Source: Cepaea nemoralis | Taxonomy: Eukaryota > Mollusca > Gastropoda > Stylommatophora > Helicidae | Direction of reading: 5' to 3' | Assembly (NCBI GenBank): GCA_014155875.1 | Contig: JACEFZ010022373.1 | Location: 30,001 to 94,000 of the forward strand | DNA: 64,000 bases | Part shown: positions 21,718 to 33,774 of the stretch, in pieces | Layout of the letters: each line of letters begins with the position of its first letter | Position numbering within the stretch: position 1 is the first letter of the stretch | The notes under the pieces: model-generated | What the model was told of the DNA's origin: nothing | What the model saw: only the letters and a program-made list of their open reading frames with translations | Database searches by the model: none | Translations under genes and position numbers: made by a program

Positions 21718-23189
21718 TGCCTGGCGTATTTCGCTGCATCTCGTCAGGTACATACTGCAGAAATCACACAACTTACGTGAAATTAACTAGATAAATCCTT
21801 CAAGTTGAAATATACACAATTTCGCACAGTAATGTCGATTGTCTACCACGGTAATTTTAAGCTGACTAACATGTCTTTCTGTTTACACAATTCTGGCTTG
21901 CGTTGATAGATCATAATTGCTTCTGCAAATTTTAACAAGCGAGTATTCTGTGTTCTAAACAACACGCGAAATGCAGTCTCTCTGGACACAACATGGCGAC
22001 TGGCGACAATGTGCCTGCCGATTGAAGACGCCGGGAGCTTCCGGTGTGTCGGCTCCTCGTGGCTATCATCTCCTGTGTGTTGTATCTTGTTGACCCATTG
22101 AGGTATGTGTTCTGACACCCGTTTGTTAAGCTGTCTCTCCGTTCGGCCAATGTAAACGGCCTGGCATCTACATGTGAATTGGTAAATACAATTGTTTGTG
22201 GCGTACAGAGGAACAGGCTCTTTGACTGTTGGTGTAGGAATGGGTACGGTTTTACATCTAATGACTGGAGTTGCCGCACATAATGTTCGACCTACTGCTG
22301 TAGTAAGCCGGTCTTGTAGACGTTGCATTACGTCATCCCCTCGAAAGGTTAGCTGGATGAATACCTTGAGTTTAGGGACTGTAGTTACGTCTGCTTTGGG
22401 TTTGGGCTGTTGGCAATGGCGCTTTATAAATCCTGTGGAGTACCCATTCAGGTTTAAGACATTCTTCAGAGTTTCAAATTCCTCTGTCAGTGTGTCCTGG
22501 GTGCATATCTTTCTAGCACGGTCAAACAAGGTCCGTACTAAGCCCCGTTTGTACTGGACAGGTGTGAAGCTCTGAAAATTTATGTATTGGCCAGTCCATG
22601 TTTCTTTGTGATACACCGATCTTTGAATTGTGCCGTCTGCTCTACGTCTCAATAGAATATCTAGGAACGGTAACGCTTCGTTGTGTTCGTGTTCCATAGA
22701 TAGAGAGATGTTTTTATGCGTCTTGTTCATTGTGGCCTGAAACGATGTTGCTTGTAGCTCGTCTGTGGTGATAATTAGTATACCGTCCACATAATGCCGG
22801 TAAAAGGCCAAGTTGTTGATGTCTGAGGATCTCTTTTCTTCTAAGTGTGCCATGAAGATGTCCGCTAGAATAGGACCAAGAGGACTCCCCATGGCCACTC
22901 CGTCAATTTGGCGGTATGACTTAGTTTGAAAATTGAATTGGATGTTGGCGGTACATAGTAGTAGTAGCCTCTCGAGAATAGGTGTTGGTATGCCTAATTT
23001 TAGTTGTTTGTCTTCAATGCGTTCCCTTATTATTTTCACTGTCTCCTCTAATGGAACGTTAGTGAACGTTACTGAACGTTAGTGCAGTATGTACCTGACG
23101 AGATGCAGCGAAATACGCCAGGCAATAAATCGTGCAATCTATTGTTTGTGTCTTCGTTATTCAAATTCACTACGGGAAAACATTGTTTT
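21718..23189 (-). mobile_element. Penelope-like element with inverted ends
   Basis: Contains a Penelope-type RT plus GIY-YIG ORF. A repeat of more than 45 bp stands in inverted orientation at both ends (about 21712-21760 and 23085-23136: GCACGATTTATTGCCTGGCG on the left). Penelope elements often carry inverted or tandem partial copies at their ends. It sits inside a LINE A relic. Confidence 0.85.
21843..23066 (-). pseudogene. Penelope-like RT with GIY-YIG endonuclease, 5'-truncated
   Basis: About 400 residues. RT motif B reads GVAMGSPLGPILADIFM. Motif C reads HYVDGILI where Penelope RTs have YxDD, so one catalytic Asp is Gly. The fingers and motif A are missing at the N-terminus. The C-terminal part has CIYQFTCRCQAVYIGRTERQL, the GIY-YIG nuclease start, with a Cys-rich element before it and RVSEH after. 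The C-terminal ~400 codons are open without a stop, which suggests recent insertion despite the truncation. Such elements insert by nicking with GIY-YIG and target priming. Confidence 0.9.
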
Positions 23190-23545
23190 GAATTTTTCTT
23201 GCATTTGTCTCAATGAGAATATCATATCAATGGTAAACCGGTTCTGTCGAAGGCCACACTGTGGTTCGGGGTAGAATTGATCTCCTAGGACTTGAAGTCT
23301 GCGCAGAACAATTCTGGCAAATTCTTTCCCAACAATAAACAGAAGTGAGATACCCCTATAGTTGTTGCAGTCGCTCCGAACGCCCTTGTTCTTGTACAGT
23401 GTTATGATGCTTGAATCTTTGAATTCCTGTGGGACTTGTCCTTCTCGCCAGCATAGCTCTATTAGCTGGTGGATCTGTAGAGTGAGTGTGTCTTGCCCAC
23501 TCCTGATAACCTCTATTGGAATCCAATATTAGTCTGCTATAATCT

Positions 23546-24496
23546 GCCATACATCTGCCATAAATATGCCTATACTGGTTGTTAGCTTGATTTCTGTTCG
23601 TCCAGAGTGCAAGATACAGTGTTGGTCATTCTGCGACTCGGTTCGAATATATCACAGCAGTTTAAAACTCTGGACCTGTCTTTAATGCTAATCAGCCATG
23701 CAACAAAATCTTTCTTCACACCACGGACGTATAAAGACAAGAGGAAGAAATCATTCATTCCTCCTTCTCTCATTCACGTGTGTTTAAGATTGGCCGTGGA
23801 TTAAAAGGGGGGAAGCGGCCGCCACAGATGTCATAGCTTGTCTTTTACTAAACCAGGCTCTGAATTAATCAAGAAGCTATAAGGGTTTAGATTAGAATAG
23901 CAGTCTGGGCATAGACTTGCCTCTTCTCACAGTACAGCACTTCTTTTGGAAACAGAAAGTTAGTTAGTTAGTCGCGGTTCCAGCTTCACAGCAACGGTTT
24001 ATCCCCATTATGCTCCGTTCCTGTGCCAGTGAATATTACACAAAACGCTCCCCACTGCCCAATGTGAAAAGTGGAAAAGACAGGAGTCTCGACAAACAAC
24101 AGCCCGCACAGATACACTGTGCATAATGCCGCCGCCAGAATGTCAACACAATAGTCCCCCACGAAACATCCAGTTATCCTGATGGAATCGGCAGTCATTT
24201 TCCCATCTGGATGTTTCCTAGATGTTCACTCACACAGTCCACGAAATACAGTTCATCGTGGATGGCAGTGACAGTCAACCAGAAGCCCAGCAGCTACGCA
24301 TTTCTGCATAAGGCAAAAACCGGTCAACTCTGGGACATAGCCAGCTGCCATCGCTCTGAACATGCAGTCACATTCCAAAAAACCTCGGGCAGGTTCAAAA
24401 TCATTTCAAACTGAAACCTGCAGCTCACAGTGTCGCGCCACGCACTCACTCAGTAGCAGGGCGACAGAACCATCAAGCCAACGTAGTCGCCTCTTA
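23546..24496. other. No gene recognised; target region of the LTR element
   Basis: Short ORFs on both strands lack family features. The sequence next to the LTR element reads GTCGCCTCTTA and resumes after it as CTTACGACATGC, so the pre-insertion site was GTCGTAAGAGGCGAC on the minus strand. Confidence 0.5.
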
Positions 24497-24800
24497 TGTA
24501 ACAGAGCACCATCTCTGTTAAGGAGTTAAGGAGTTAATGAGTGGTGTGCAAAGGGGAAAAAGACTAGTACAAGGCACGGCTGAGCATCCCATTGGGATGT
24601 AACTAGGGACGCTCAAGCCGTGACGCGGGGGGGGTAGAGATTAATCAGTTACTATCTGTATTTTGAACGAATAACACCTTCTGTAACAACGTCCGTACAT
24701 CAAGTCATTGTATGCTGTTTTTATTCTACAAATGTATTAAATAAACATATAACCTACAGCCAGGACTTTGTCTCTGCTCTGTAATATCAACATCGTTACA
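24497..24800 (+). repeat. Left LTR (304 bp)
   Basis: TG...CA ends with 6-bp inverted termini. Differs from the right LTR only by a longer G run near 24635 and a short TTAA-type indel near 24738. Contains AATAAACATATAACC near its end, a possible polyadenylation signal. Confidence 0.95.
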
Positions 24801-24810
24801 GTAGCAGAAC

Positions 24811-24830
24811 TGGTGCCGTAGACCCCAGGA
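24811..24830 (+). promoter_or_regulatory. Primer-binding-like site
   Basis: TGGTGCCGTAGACCCCAGGA starts 10 bp after the left LTR. TGG is the expected complement of a tRNA CCA end. Which tRNA primes was not determined. Confidence 0.6.
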
Positions 24831-25279
24831 TTTCCAACTTATGGGTCGCCGCGGGAATTATCTTGGCACAAGCGAAGACTTCTATTGAACACGCCTGGAA
24901 AATGGATGCTGTTTTTATTGATTAATTTTGAGAGACACAGCAACTGAAAGCCCGGCTAGGGGTAGCTGTTGTGATTTCTCGGGCTGCTGAATCCTTGTAA
25001 CATAGCCCAGTGTGGAAGTCAGGAAGGTTGCTCAAGTCCAGTACTATCGTTCTTTCAAGAAGCCATGGCTGAATCGTTCCTACACAGCAGCCTGATGCTT
25101 GACGCACAGTGATTTTTGCTAAACTTAAAAAGCCAATCGGAGTCGCTTACTGCTGCTTCACGTCGTCACTCTTGGACGCCGCTGGTGGATACATCGATCT
25201 TATAAACCTGGGGCGTTTCTGTGAGAATTGTCTACCTGCAGCCGGATAATCAGGTCTAATCAGACGGCACAGCCACGAT

Positions 25280-25512
25280 AACGCTGAACCCCACTCAAGT
25301 TCAAACGTTACCTCAATTCAGTCAATTTTTGAGGTCATTCAGGTTCAACAGTTACCTCAGGTCAGTCAAATTTTTGAGGTCACTCAAGTTCAAACGTTAC
25401 CTCAGGTCAGTAAAATTTTGAGGTCAATCAAGTTCAACCGTTACCTCAGGTCAGTCACATTTTTGAACCCGCTCAAGTTCAAACATTATCTCAAATTAGT
25501 CAATTTTTCCAG
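25280..25512. repeat. Leader tandem repeat of the LTR element
   Basis: Five diverged copies of a ~46-bp unit with CTCAAGTTCAAACGTTACCT and GTCAATTTTTGAGGTCA. Noncoding, between the primer site and the ORF. Confidence 0.8.
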
Positions 25513-26061
25513 AATGGCGCTTAATTTGAACCGGCCGTTTTATCGAATGTTATCCAAGGTCGAAGGAACTTGCAGTTGGTTTGGTTCTGAAAATATGTCA
25601 ACCCGGGCCTGAATGACGATCAACAATTTTTGAATCCACTGCAACTCAATCGTTTTAGTGAAGAGGGTTTCCATCAAGGGCCGGCAGTCAAATAATTCAT
25701 TACTGTGTCAATTGAGTCATCTCCTAGACGCTGTACTGTACTTCGTGAGCCTTAACGTCATTTTCACCCAGTGTCGAATGAACTTGGGACAGGCATCAGT
25801 TTGTTAAGCTGAGAAACGATCGAGCAGACAACAGTGTGTGTAACTGAGGAACTGAAGCAGGTATAATAATTAACTTATGAACCTTGGTTAGTTTGGAATA
25901 ACGATATCGACAACATTGCCAACTGAACAAAGTACAAATTTAATGGTTTAAATTGCTGAAAAGTTATAGAACTTGCTTAGTTTAGGATAATAATATTGTG
26001 TTACTATATATTATTATACTATATTGTGTCGTACTGGTATATTCTGTATTTCAGATCTATA

Positions 26062-28077
26062 ATGAATCACCTTCACACAGAATTAAGACGCGTAAGTGCT
26101 TGGTTGGGATAGTTAAAAGTGGCAGTTAGTGAGGTCAAGAATTTTGTAGAAACGTTACAGAGAAGAACGAAGGAGCAAGAGACTTATAGATTTAAGGTAG
26201 ACTGCAATAGAATGGTAAAGAATAACAGGAGACAGCCAGTACTTAATAAAGACAGAAGACAATATGATTTTGATTATGCAGTTGGTTATGACGAACCAAG
26301 ACCCGATGTTTATTGGATAAAAGGCGGTGAAAGGACACGTAATTGTGAAATGTCGGACTGGTATAAGTGTCATAGGTACAGGAATGAGAGAAACATTCCC
26401 AGGAAACAAGAGAATTGGCCATCCAATAGTATGACTGCTAGAAAAAGACGTGACGAATGGTTTGAACAAAGACAGAGACAGTATCTGAAGTCAGGGTCGA
26501 AGGACAGGGTAGAACACATAAATAGAAATTCAACTGCTCCTAAGGTGGTTGCGAATGTGACTGTTAGACAGGAAAAGAAGAAGACGGTACTGATAAAGAA
26601 ACAGGACCAAGAGACACAGACGCAGACAGTCAGTAGTGTGGAGAAGAGTACGCAGACACAAATTGATACTGTGGAGAGGACAACTCAAGTACAGCCATTT
26701 AAGAAAATAGAAAAGGGGATGCAGACTATCAAGACGGTAGAAGAAGTTACAGAATCACCGCGGGCTGAAAGTAGAAAAGAGAGACACACGTTAAATTAAG
26801 GAAGACAGACAGACGAAAACCAAGGACGTCAAAAGACAACTGAGGAAAAGTACTAGGGAGAGGAATATAAATAGTCTGATAGTCAATAGGGGTACGACTG
26901 ATATGTCAGTTTCCTCAGGTAAAGACATTGAAGTTGTCCCGAACCGGAGCATGAGGGATGGAGCTGTAGATAAGAAGAAGGTCAGACGTTTTAGTGACGA
27001 CCATAGGGATATTATCGCCATGTCTGCAGTCAAATATAATAAGCCTGATGAGAGAACTATCATCAGTGAATCTTCTGAAGACGAGATGGGGAAATATAAG
27101 CGATATATAACTTATACAGAAAACAGTGAGCAGACCGACGCAGTAAAGACAGGAGTAACAAATAAAGGGAACAGAAAGAAAGCACTTAAGAAGAAGAATA
27201 GTCATAGACAGATAGCAGAAATTTACTCGACTACGGAAGATGACATACGAAAAATCAGAGAATATATGACAGATTATGGTCGTCACTAGGAAGGACGAAA
27301 TACCACAATGTAATATACAAGTAAATGGGAATATTCTTCAACAAGTGAGCAGGTACAATTATCTCGGAACAGTAATAACATCTGATGGGAGATGCCTTGA
27401 AGAGATTAGAACAAGAGTCGCCATGGCAAAAGTAGCCTTTAGCAAGATGAAAAACATATTGACCAATAAAAAGATGTCAATTGAAACGAGAAAAAGAGTG
27501 TTGAGATGCTACATTGAACCTGTACTTTTATATGGATGTGAAGCGTGGACAATGAGCAGTCAGGCTGAAAAACATCTGATGGCTGTAGAGATGTGGTTTC
27601 TGAGGAAAATGCAAAGAATACCATGGACAGCCAGAAAGACCAATGAACAAGTCCTTCAAGAAACAAATGAAGATCGTAAATTGATTAGAGAAATTAGACG
27701 TAGACAGTCAAAATTTTTTGGGCATGTTATGAGAAGAAATGGATTGGAGAATTTGGTGACAACTGGTAAGATCGAGGAGAACAGACCAAGGGGAAGACCT
27801 AGAAGCAAGTACCTGGATGGCTTGGCCTTGTGGCATGATCGAGACAGAAACACTGAGCTGATCCACGACTCTGGTGATCGAGTGAGATGGCAGAACATGA
27901 CCGCCCACGCTTACCTGCATGGCACATGATGGATGGATGGATATGATCTTAAGACCTGAGTACTTTAGTGACAGTCTAACAATTATGGATACTGAAGATG
28001 AGATATTTGAAGAGAGACACACACTAGCAGTAGGAGACAATGAAATATTTGGGTTGGATGCGCTCTATGGCTTTTAG
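26062..28077 (+). pseudogene. ORF of unknown family in the LTR element, interrupted
   Basis: Starts at ATG 26062 (MNHLHTELRRVSAWLG), meets TAG at 26110 and continues in the same frame to 26799. A frameshift near 26790 leads to a second stretch (to 27268). A LINE E copy (27269-27947) interrupts it, and the frame resumes (LRPEYFSDSLTIMDTEDEIF) to TAG at 28075. The protein is very basic and hydrophilic in its first half. Around 26600-26740 it has repeated TQT/MQT words (ETQTQT, KSTQTQ, TTQVQ, KGMQT). No zinc knuckle, protease or RT motif is visible. It may be a gag-like particle protein. The damage says this copy no longer makes it. Confidence 0.6.
27269..27947 (+). mobile_element. LINE E, 5'-truncated, inserted in the LTR-element ORF
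   Basis: Open for 217 codons: GTVITSDGRCLEEIRTRVA, RKRVLRCYIEPVLLYGCEAW, WFLRKMQRIPWTARK, KFFGHVMRRNGLENL and RPRGRPRSKYLDGLA. It is the C-terminal third of a LINE RT polyprotein, ending in GATGG repeats. ATATGA(C/T) stands at both edges (TSD). Similar copies at 46026 and 55768. Confidence 0.9.
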
Positions 28078-31000
28078 AATTCCGAGGGTGAGAAAGGGCA
28101 TTGTTTTGGCTTACGAGATGAATTGCGGTTTGAGCATATACATATGTTCTGTCTAAAATAAGCAGATGAATGTATTTGGTGTAGCATCACAATATATGGT
28201 GCAGGGCAGGCAATAGTGTTATTGTGGATAGAGAGTCACAGCAAGTGATAGATAATTTTAAAGCTGGTGAGTGATGGAATATTCTACGTGGATACGTTAT
28301 AAAGAATATCTTGTGTTTGGTAGTGGTGCGGGGAGAATAGACAATGTGGAAGTTGAAATGTCCCTTGTCCAGAATGGCCGGATGGAGTGGGTTGATAATG
28401 TTGAGTAATGTTTAAGTGGTGTGATTAAAGTAGGGTAGACTCAGCACAGAATTTGCACGGAGAGAGAGAAACTAATTATGAATGCTCGTACTAGACTTGA
28501 CGCGTTGTTTGAGATGGTTTGACTCCGAGCTTTTGGAAGAGTAACTGGAGTATGAAAATGCTATGACGTGATGTCTGAGATAGTTTCACTTGTTGGTTTG
28601 AGAAGCAGGTATAGTAGCATTAGCAGATGAACTGAGCGTGTCCGGTGAGGAGATGTAGATTGAGGAGGAATTGAGTATCCTGTGTGAAATAGCCAGCTGA
28701 GCGTGAGAGAGTATTAAGAGTAGAAGACTGTGGAAGCCGATGCTTGAAGAATGCGAGTTCTTGGTGAGAGGGATGAAGTAATTACGTGATGGTTGCGGAG
28801 AAAGAAGAGGCACCTAGACGATGCACTGTCTAAGCGAGCATGGTACGCGCGTGTTGAAGGCAGAGGTTGACGGTGTAGCACGTTGAGTGTGTCTGACTGT
28901 GTTTTAGAGGAGGTGAGAGGTTGAATGTCAGAGCAGTTGCTGTAGAGAAATTAGAGAGTGTCATGCGTGCATATTTTGTGTTTGCTTGTGATGATTAGAG
29001 AATAGACGAGTTAGAGTGTAAAATGTGGAATGTTTGTGTTGAGTGAGGTGTGCTGGAGCAGTTGACATAACGTAAAACTGACACGGAGAGATATAGGCTG
29101 GTTAGAAATGTTGCTTGTTAGAGCTTATGTGTTGTTTGAACAGAATAGGCGTTGACTTGTTAAAAGGGAGTGAATGATTGAGAAAAGTTGAAATGAGGAA
29201 GTAGTTAGATTGTGAAAGTCCTGTAGCAGATATTGAATTAAAGTTCTGTTTGTCGTTTTAGGAAACAAATTTGATGACGTTTGCCGGATTTATGTTGAAA
29301 TGAGATTGCATGATGCAGAGAAATGAGAGAATATAGAGAAGCATAAGGTACGACTTCCGGGCGAATATGTGAAGAATTGTTGACTGCTGACGCTGATAAA
29401 GCATACCGGTGATTTCGTGGAAGACAGAGTAAGTGAGTATGCGAAAGTTGGGAGGTAAAAAGAAGATGATTTCAAATTTGCGATGTCTTTTGTTTAGAAT
29501 GTGTGCTGTTAGACAGAATTAATGAAAAATTCTATGACAGGGTGACAGAAAGAGAATTAACGTTTTAGATATCGTTTTATAAAACAGACTCAGTATCGTT
29601 GGCAGAGACATGTCGAAGCAAGAGTGCCTGATACAGAGAAATGAGAGAAGATATGATTTGTATGCCTAATCGGAGTGAGGTTTGTTGTGAGGAGATACTT
29701 ATTAGTCGTATGCGGTTGTGGTTACTGTTTCTGAAAAAAGTCCCGATAAATGTGAGTAACCTTGAGCAGTGGTGAAACTTGAAAGATGAGCGATGTAAGC
29801 AGAGGAAGGAGAGAACGTGATTAACCAGCTGAACATCAGAGTATTATAAGTAGAGCACTGTAGAACGTGTTTCGATAATTATGAGTGGCGTGACTACCGT
29901 CGCAATGTGTGTGAGTTAAAGAGAGTTGAGTGTAACTCTGGTTTGTTGTGGTGAGATGTTGGAAATTAGTGATGCGGGAGAATCAAACGTTAGTTGCGTC
30001 GTGTGGACGAGAAACTTAAAAGTAGAATTAGTTCTTGGTACAAATCAAATTTAGGGGAAACAACTAGATTAGGAAATGGCTGTGCTGAGTTGCAGTTTCC
30101 CTTGGTGAGTAGATGAGTCGTGGTGTGCTGAAATAGCCACACTAGTTGGAAAATGGAGCAATTTGTGCTGTAGTTAACAGTAATTGCTTGTTTAATATTT
30201 CAAATACAGTGGTGTTGCTATGATTTAGTTTTGTAATGTACGGAATATTATGAAGGGGGATAATCAACGCAAAGTTAACCCTTCTCTTTAGCGAGAAGAC
30301 AGTTGGTTTTAATTGAATATGATCTTTCAATGCATCATGTATGATATGTTATATTATTTTTGATTGACTTGGTTCTGTAAAACGATTACCATTTGATTTT
30401 AGAATAGGATTGTTGTGTTTTCAGTCTTTTGCATACAAACTATTGGTCCGTAAAAGAGACCAGTAGTGTTAGATAACACTAGATAATTTTCTTTTAATTG
30501 ATGCTTGTTTCATTGTGAAAATGTTGGGGATAAACATTGCATAGAAAATGTTGGGGGGAAAGATATCCTGTTTTAATTTGGATTGCCCATAATTGTGGTT
30601 TGCAGTTGAATTGCCTTGTTTAATTTTTGATCAATTGTTTTAACTTGTAATTATTAGACAGTTGTTATATTGCTATTTATGATTAAGTTTGTTAAAAAGT
30701 TGATTTAGACTAGCTCTAATAGAAATAGGACACTACATTCAGATAAAGAGAGACATATCACCTTGTTAGTTGTAAGATTACCATGGAGTGAGCACCATAT
30801 GCTTGCTAGTTTTGAGAAGAAGTAGACGTGGGGAACGCTTATAATAAGTGCTGCGCCAGACAGCGTTAATGTGTAAATAGTAAAACATGAATTGAATGCC
30901 ATGTTTTAGTCCGAAGAGTAATTATATACTATGGACATTAGCACAATAGTTGGGGGATTAGATGATGAATAGTGAATTACAAAGGGATATAGTTGACATG

Positions 31001-32235
31001 GAAATGGCTGCGGGTGTCAGCAACGATTGGAATAAACATGGACTGAGAGCCATGGGGGTGGATTAATAATATATGAATTACGAATGTTATTTTTCGTGCT
31101 GTGATTGCAGCATGGGACGAGATGAATATAGTTTGAATGACAAAGAATAGAAGTTAAGTTCACAGTAAGTGAACAGCGTAATAATGGAATGTCTATAATA
31201 GATAGACAGAGATAAGATAGGTTAGAAGGTCACAGACATGAGTTCAATGGCGGTATTTTGGTTGCTGTTGATAACGGCATGAAGTGACAAGTGGAGGTTT
31301 TAGGAAGTATTGCCCATAACAAATGGACATTATTAGTAGTAGTGAGTTGCTGAGGCTTTCAGCGAGATTAATAGGGAACCTGATACGAAGTATCCCTGAA
31401 GTATGTAAGGGTCAGAGATTTAGATTATGTAGGTGATGTTTATAATGTTGGAGGAGGTTTTGAGTAGTGGGACCCATGGTGGACCTTTTGATTTGGGCCC
31501 TCGGGATGTGTTTTGTGGTAACGTTCAGAGCCATAGTATCAGTACTGTCTAGGGGTGAATAATATTTTTGGTGTTGGAGAGATATGTAATTTTTTTAGAC
31601 TTTACTGCATAAAGTCTCAGGGTGACATGGGGGGGGGGGGGGGTAAATGTGAGTATGCTTTTGTGAGGAAGAGTTCTTGTTCTTTGATTCTCCGGTGGCC
31701 ACCGATTCTTTATCTTCCTATCGTGTGATTAGTACGAGTGGTTTCAAGTTGGTTGAATGGGGAATTAGTAATGCTGACGTACTGAATTGTTGGCATAGAC
31801 TTGTGGGTGATGATGATAGGGAGAATGAAGTATTTCAGAAGAGTATGCGTTTTAAATTTTTATGGTCAAGATCAGATATTGTTATGTATGAGAAATAAAA
31901 TTAAAAAGGGGTTTGAACGAATAGCTTGTAACCCTGCAATTGAGAAGAAGAAGTAGCATTGATGGTGAACGGAGAAGAAGTATAGAGTAAGGGCAGTGGC
32001 GGCTAGCTATAAGATGAATTGTGGGATAGGGAGATAGAGAGGAGTGTATAAGAGTTCTGGTCTAGAGTTTAGTTGAGACACATTTAAATTGTTCAGTGTA
32101 AAATACATGTAAACGGATTGCTAATGGTTTGAAGAGGAAGTAATTTTGTGAGGGCCTTTACTTAAGTGTGTTGGAAAGTCATAGAATTTGGAGTAAGACT
32201 TTTCGGGGAAAAGTCTTGTTGATGGTAGAGAGGAA
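28078..32235. other. Noncoding interior of the LTR element
   Basis: About 4.1 kb of G- and A-rich, T-interspersed DNA with stop codons in all frames and no protein motif. A G run lies at 31630-31642. Ends in a purine tract before the right LTR. Confidence 0.7.
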
Positions 32236-32541
32236 TGTAACAGAGCACCATCTCTGTTAAGGAGTTAAGGAGTTAATGAGTGGTGTGCAAAGGGGAAAAA
32301 GACTAGTACAAGGCACGGCTGAGCATCCCATTGGGATGTAACTAGGGACGCTCAAGCCGTGACGCGGGGGTAGAGATTAATCAGTTACTATCTGTATTTT
32401 GAACGAATAACACCTTCTGTAACAACGTCCGTACATCAAGTCATTGTATGCTGTTTTTATTCTACAAATGTATTTAATTAAATAAACATATAACCTACAG
32501 CCAGGACTTTGTCTCTGCTCTGTAATATCAACATCGTTACA
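32236..32541 (+). repeat. Right LTR (306 bp)
   Basis: Near-identical partner of 24497-24800, followed by the 4-bp TSD CTTA. Confidence 0.95.
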
Positions 32542-32545
32542 CTTA

Positions 32546-33315
32546 CGACATGCATGGTAGGCTACAGTGTTGCTATTCTTTGCTTCCCTTATGGGCCCCG
32601 GCAACACACGGGAATTGGAAACTGAAAATAAGGAAGGAGCTAGATATTTTCTAGACAGTGATGGTGGAATCAGCCATTGACCGAACAGGGAAAGAAGTGG
32701 CGGCGATCTCCAAATTGAAGAATATATTTTCTCTCGTGCTGGAACCTTCACACACAGATCTCACATACACAAAGCTTTACCTGACGCATATATCAGCTAC
32801 GTATCCGTTTTACAGAGGCATTCTGACACTGAATCAGGCGAGGGACATACACGTATAAGATACTCCATACGAAATACACGACCGGCTTTCTAGGATATCA
32901 AACTGTATGTGCCCGATCAAGGCTCTCTCCTACCCATCAGTCCTTGCAATGACCCTACCAAGGCTAGGTCAACCAATACATTTATGAGATTCGAACACCT
33001 GACCTGTCCATCATCTAGTGACACTACTATTTTTAGATATGATACAACATTTCCGACATTCCGATGCGCTTTAGCGTAGGCAATGTGTAGAACAATGTGT
33101 TTTAGAGCAGTGGTATGCAGCGGTGTAATGAACTGAGGTACGCAAAATGCGACAGTAATGCTAAAGGGCTGCTAAAGTAAAGTAATACTAAAGTAATGCT
33201 AAATAATAAAAAAGTAATACTAAAATAATGCTGAAGTAATGCTAAAGTAATGTTAAAGAGATGTTATTTTTTCATTTTCTGTGTATTTCTATTTCCAGTT
33301 TTAACATGGTTAATA
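32546..33315. repeat. Mostly unassigned; AAAGTAATGCT tandem repeats
   Basis: From 32546 to 33140 nothing is recognised. 33150-33262 is a short array of about 12-bp TAAAGTAATGCT units. Confidence 0.6.
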
Positions 33316-33520
33316 TGAAGTCTCCGGACCGAATTGGTTACGTCGCCTGCCTCGCACAACGAAGGTTGTGTGTTTAATTCCGGGTACGCTTTTTCGGTTC
33401 ACAATTGCAGTTTTATCGGAAACTCCTGGGGGTTATCGCTGGGGCTACGGAGTTCGTGCTTTGTGCCATGCTTTCGGCAGATCGCAAGCCGTATGGGATA
33501 AAACCAGACGTTCCCTTTAA
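33316..33520 (+). mobile_element. SINE-like element T1
   Basis: tRNA-like head with a GTTTAATTCCGGG B-box-like stretch, CTTTTTCGGTTCACAATTGC, GTGCTTTGTGCCATGCT and GTATGGGATAA. A second copy at 42766-42985 shares all these blocks. Confidence 0.75.
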
Positions 33521-33774
33521 ACACTTTTGTGTGAATTATTAACATCATTCTGATCTTCCATCTTCTCTATTTATGATCCATCATATGTATAAGGAATAGC
33601 ATACCTTTCCTGGAGTTATTTATTGTACAAGTCCTTCATGTCTGGTCACCCACACATCGATGATAATTGCTATGTTAATATTAATGGTATTCGTGATGAT
33701 ATAAATGATGGTGATTATTACATTGATGGCAATAATGATTATAATTATATTATATATTATGATGGCGGCTGCAT

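Larger units (their letters stand above)
21563..23545 (-). mobile_element. LINE A relic interrupted by a Penelope-like element
   Basis: Two pieces of one minus-strand RT: 21563-21717 (FMDLTKAFDLVSREG) and 23190-23545 (NNYRGISLL, ARIVLRRLQVLGDQ, FSLRQMQEK). TTTTTCTTGCA occurs at both junctions and is the likely TSD. The order of the pieces is that of an intact RT. Confidence 0.82.
24497..32541 (+). mobile_element. LTR retrotransposon, 8.0 kb, with no recognisable pol
   Basis: Bounded by two almost identical LTRs (24497-24800 and 32236-32541) that start TGTAAC and end GTTACA, flanked by CTTA on both sides (24493-24496, 32542-32545). A primer-binding-like site follows the left LTR and a purine-rich tract (GGTAGAGAGGAA) precedes the right one. 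The 7.4-kb interior holds one long damaged ORF of unknown family (26062-28077), a LINE E insertion, and over 4 kb of AG/GT-rich DNA with stops in all frames. It looks like a large non-autonomous derivative. Confidence 0.92.

Noticed and set aside
23986..24198. 70-codon minus ORF with Met and hydrophobic stretch
   Set aside because: No signal-peptide logic or family match; no neighbouring exon.
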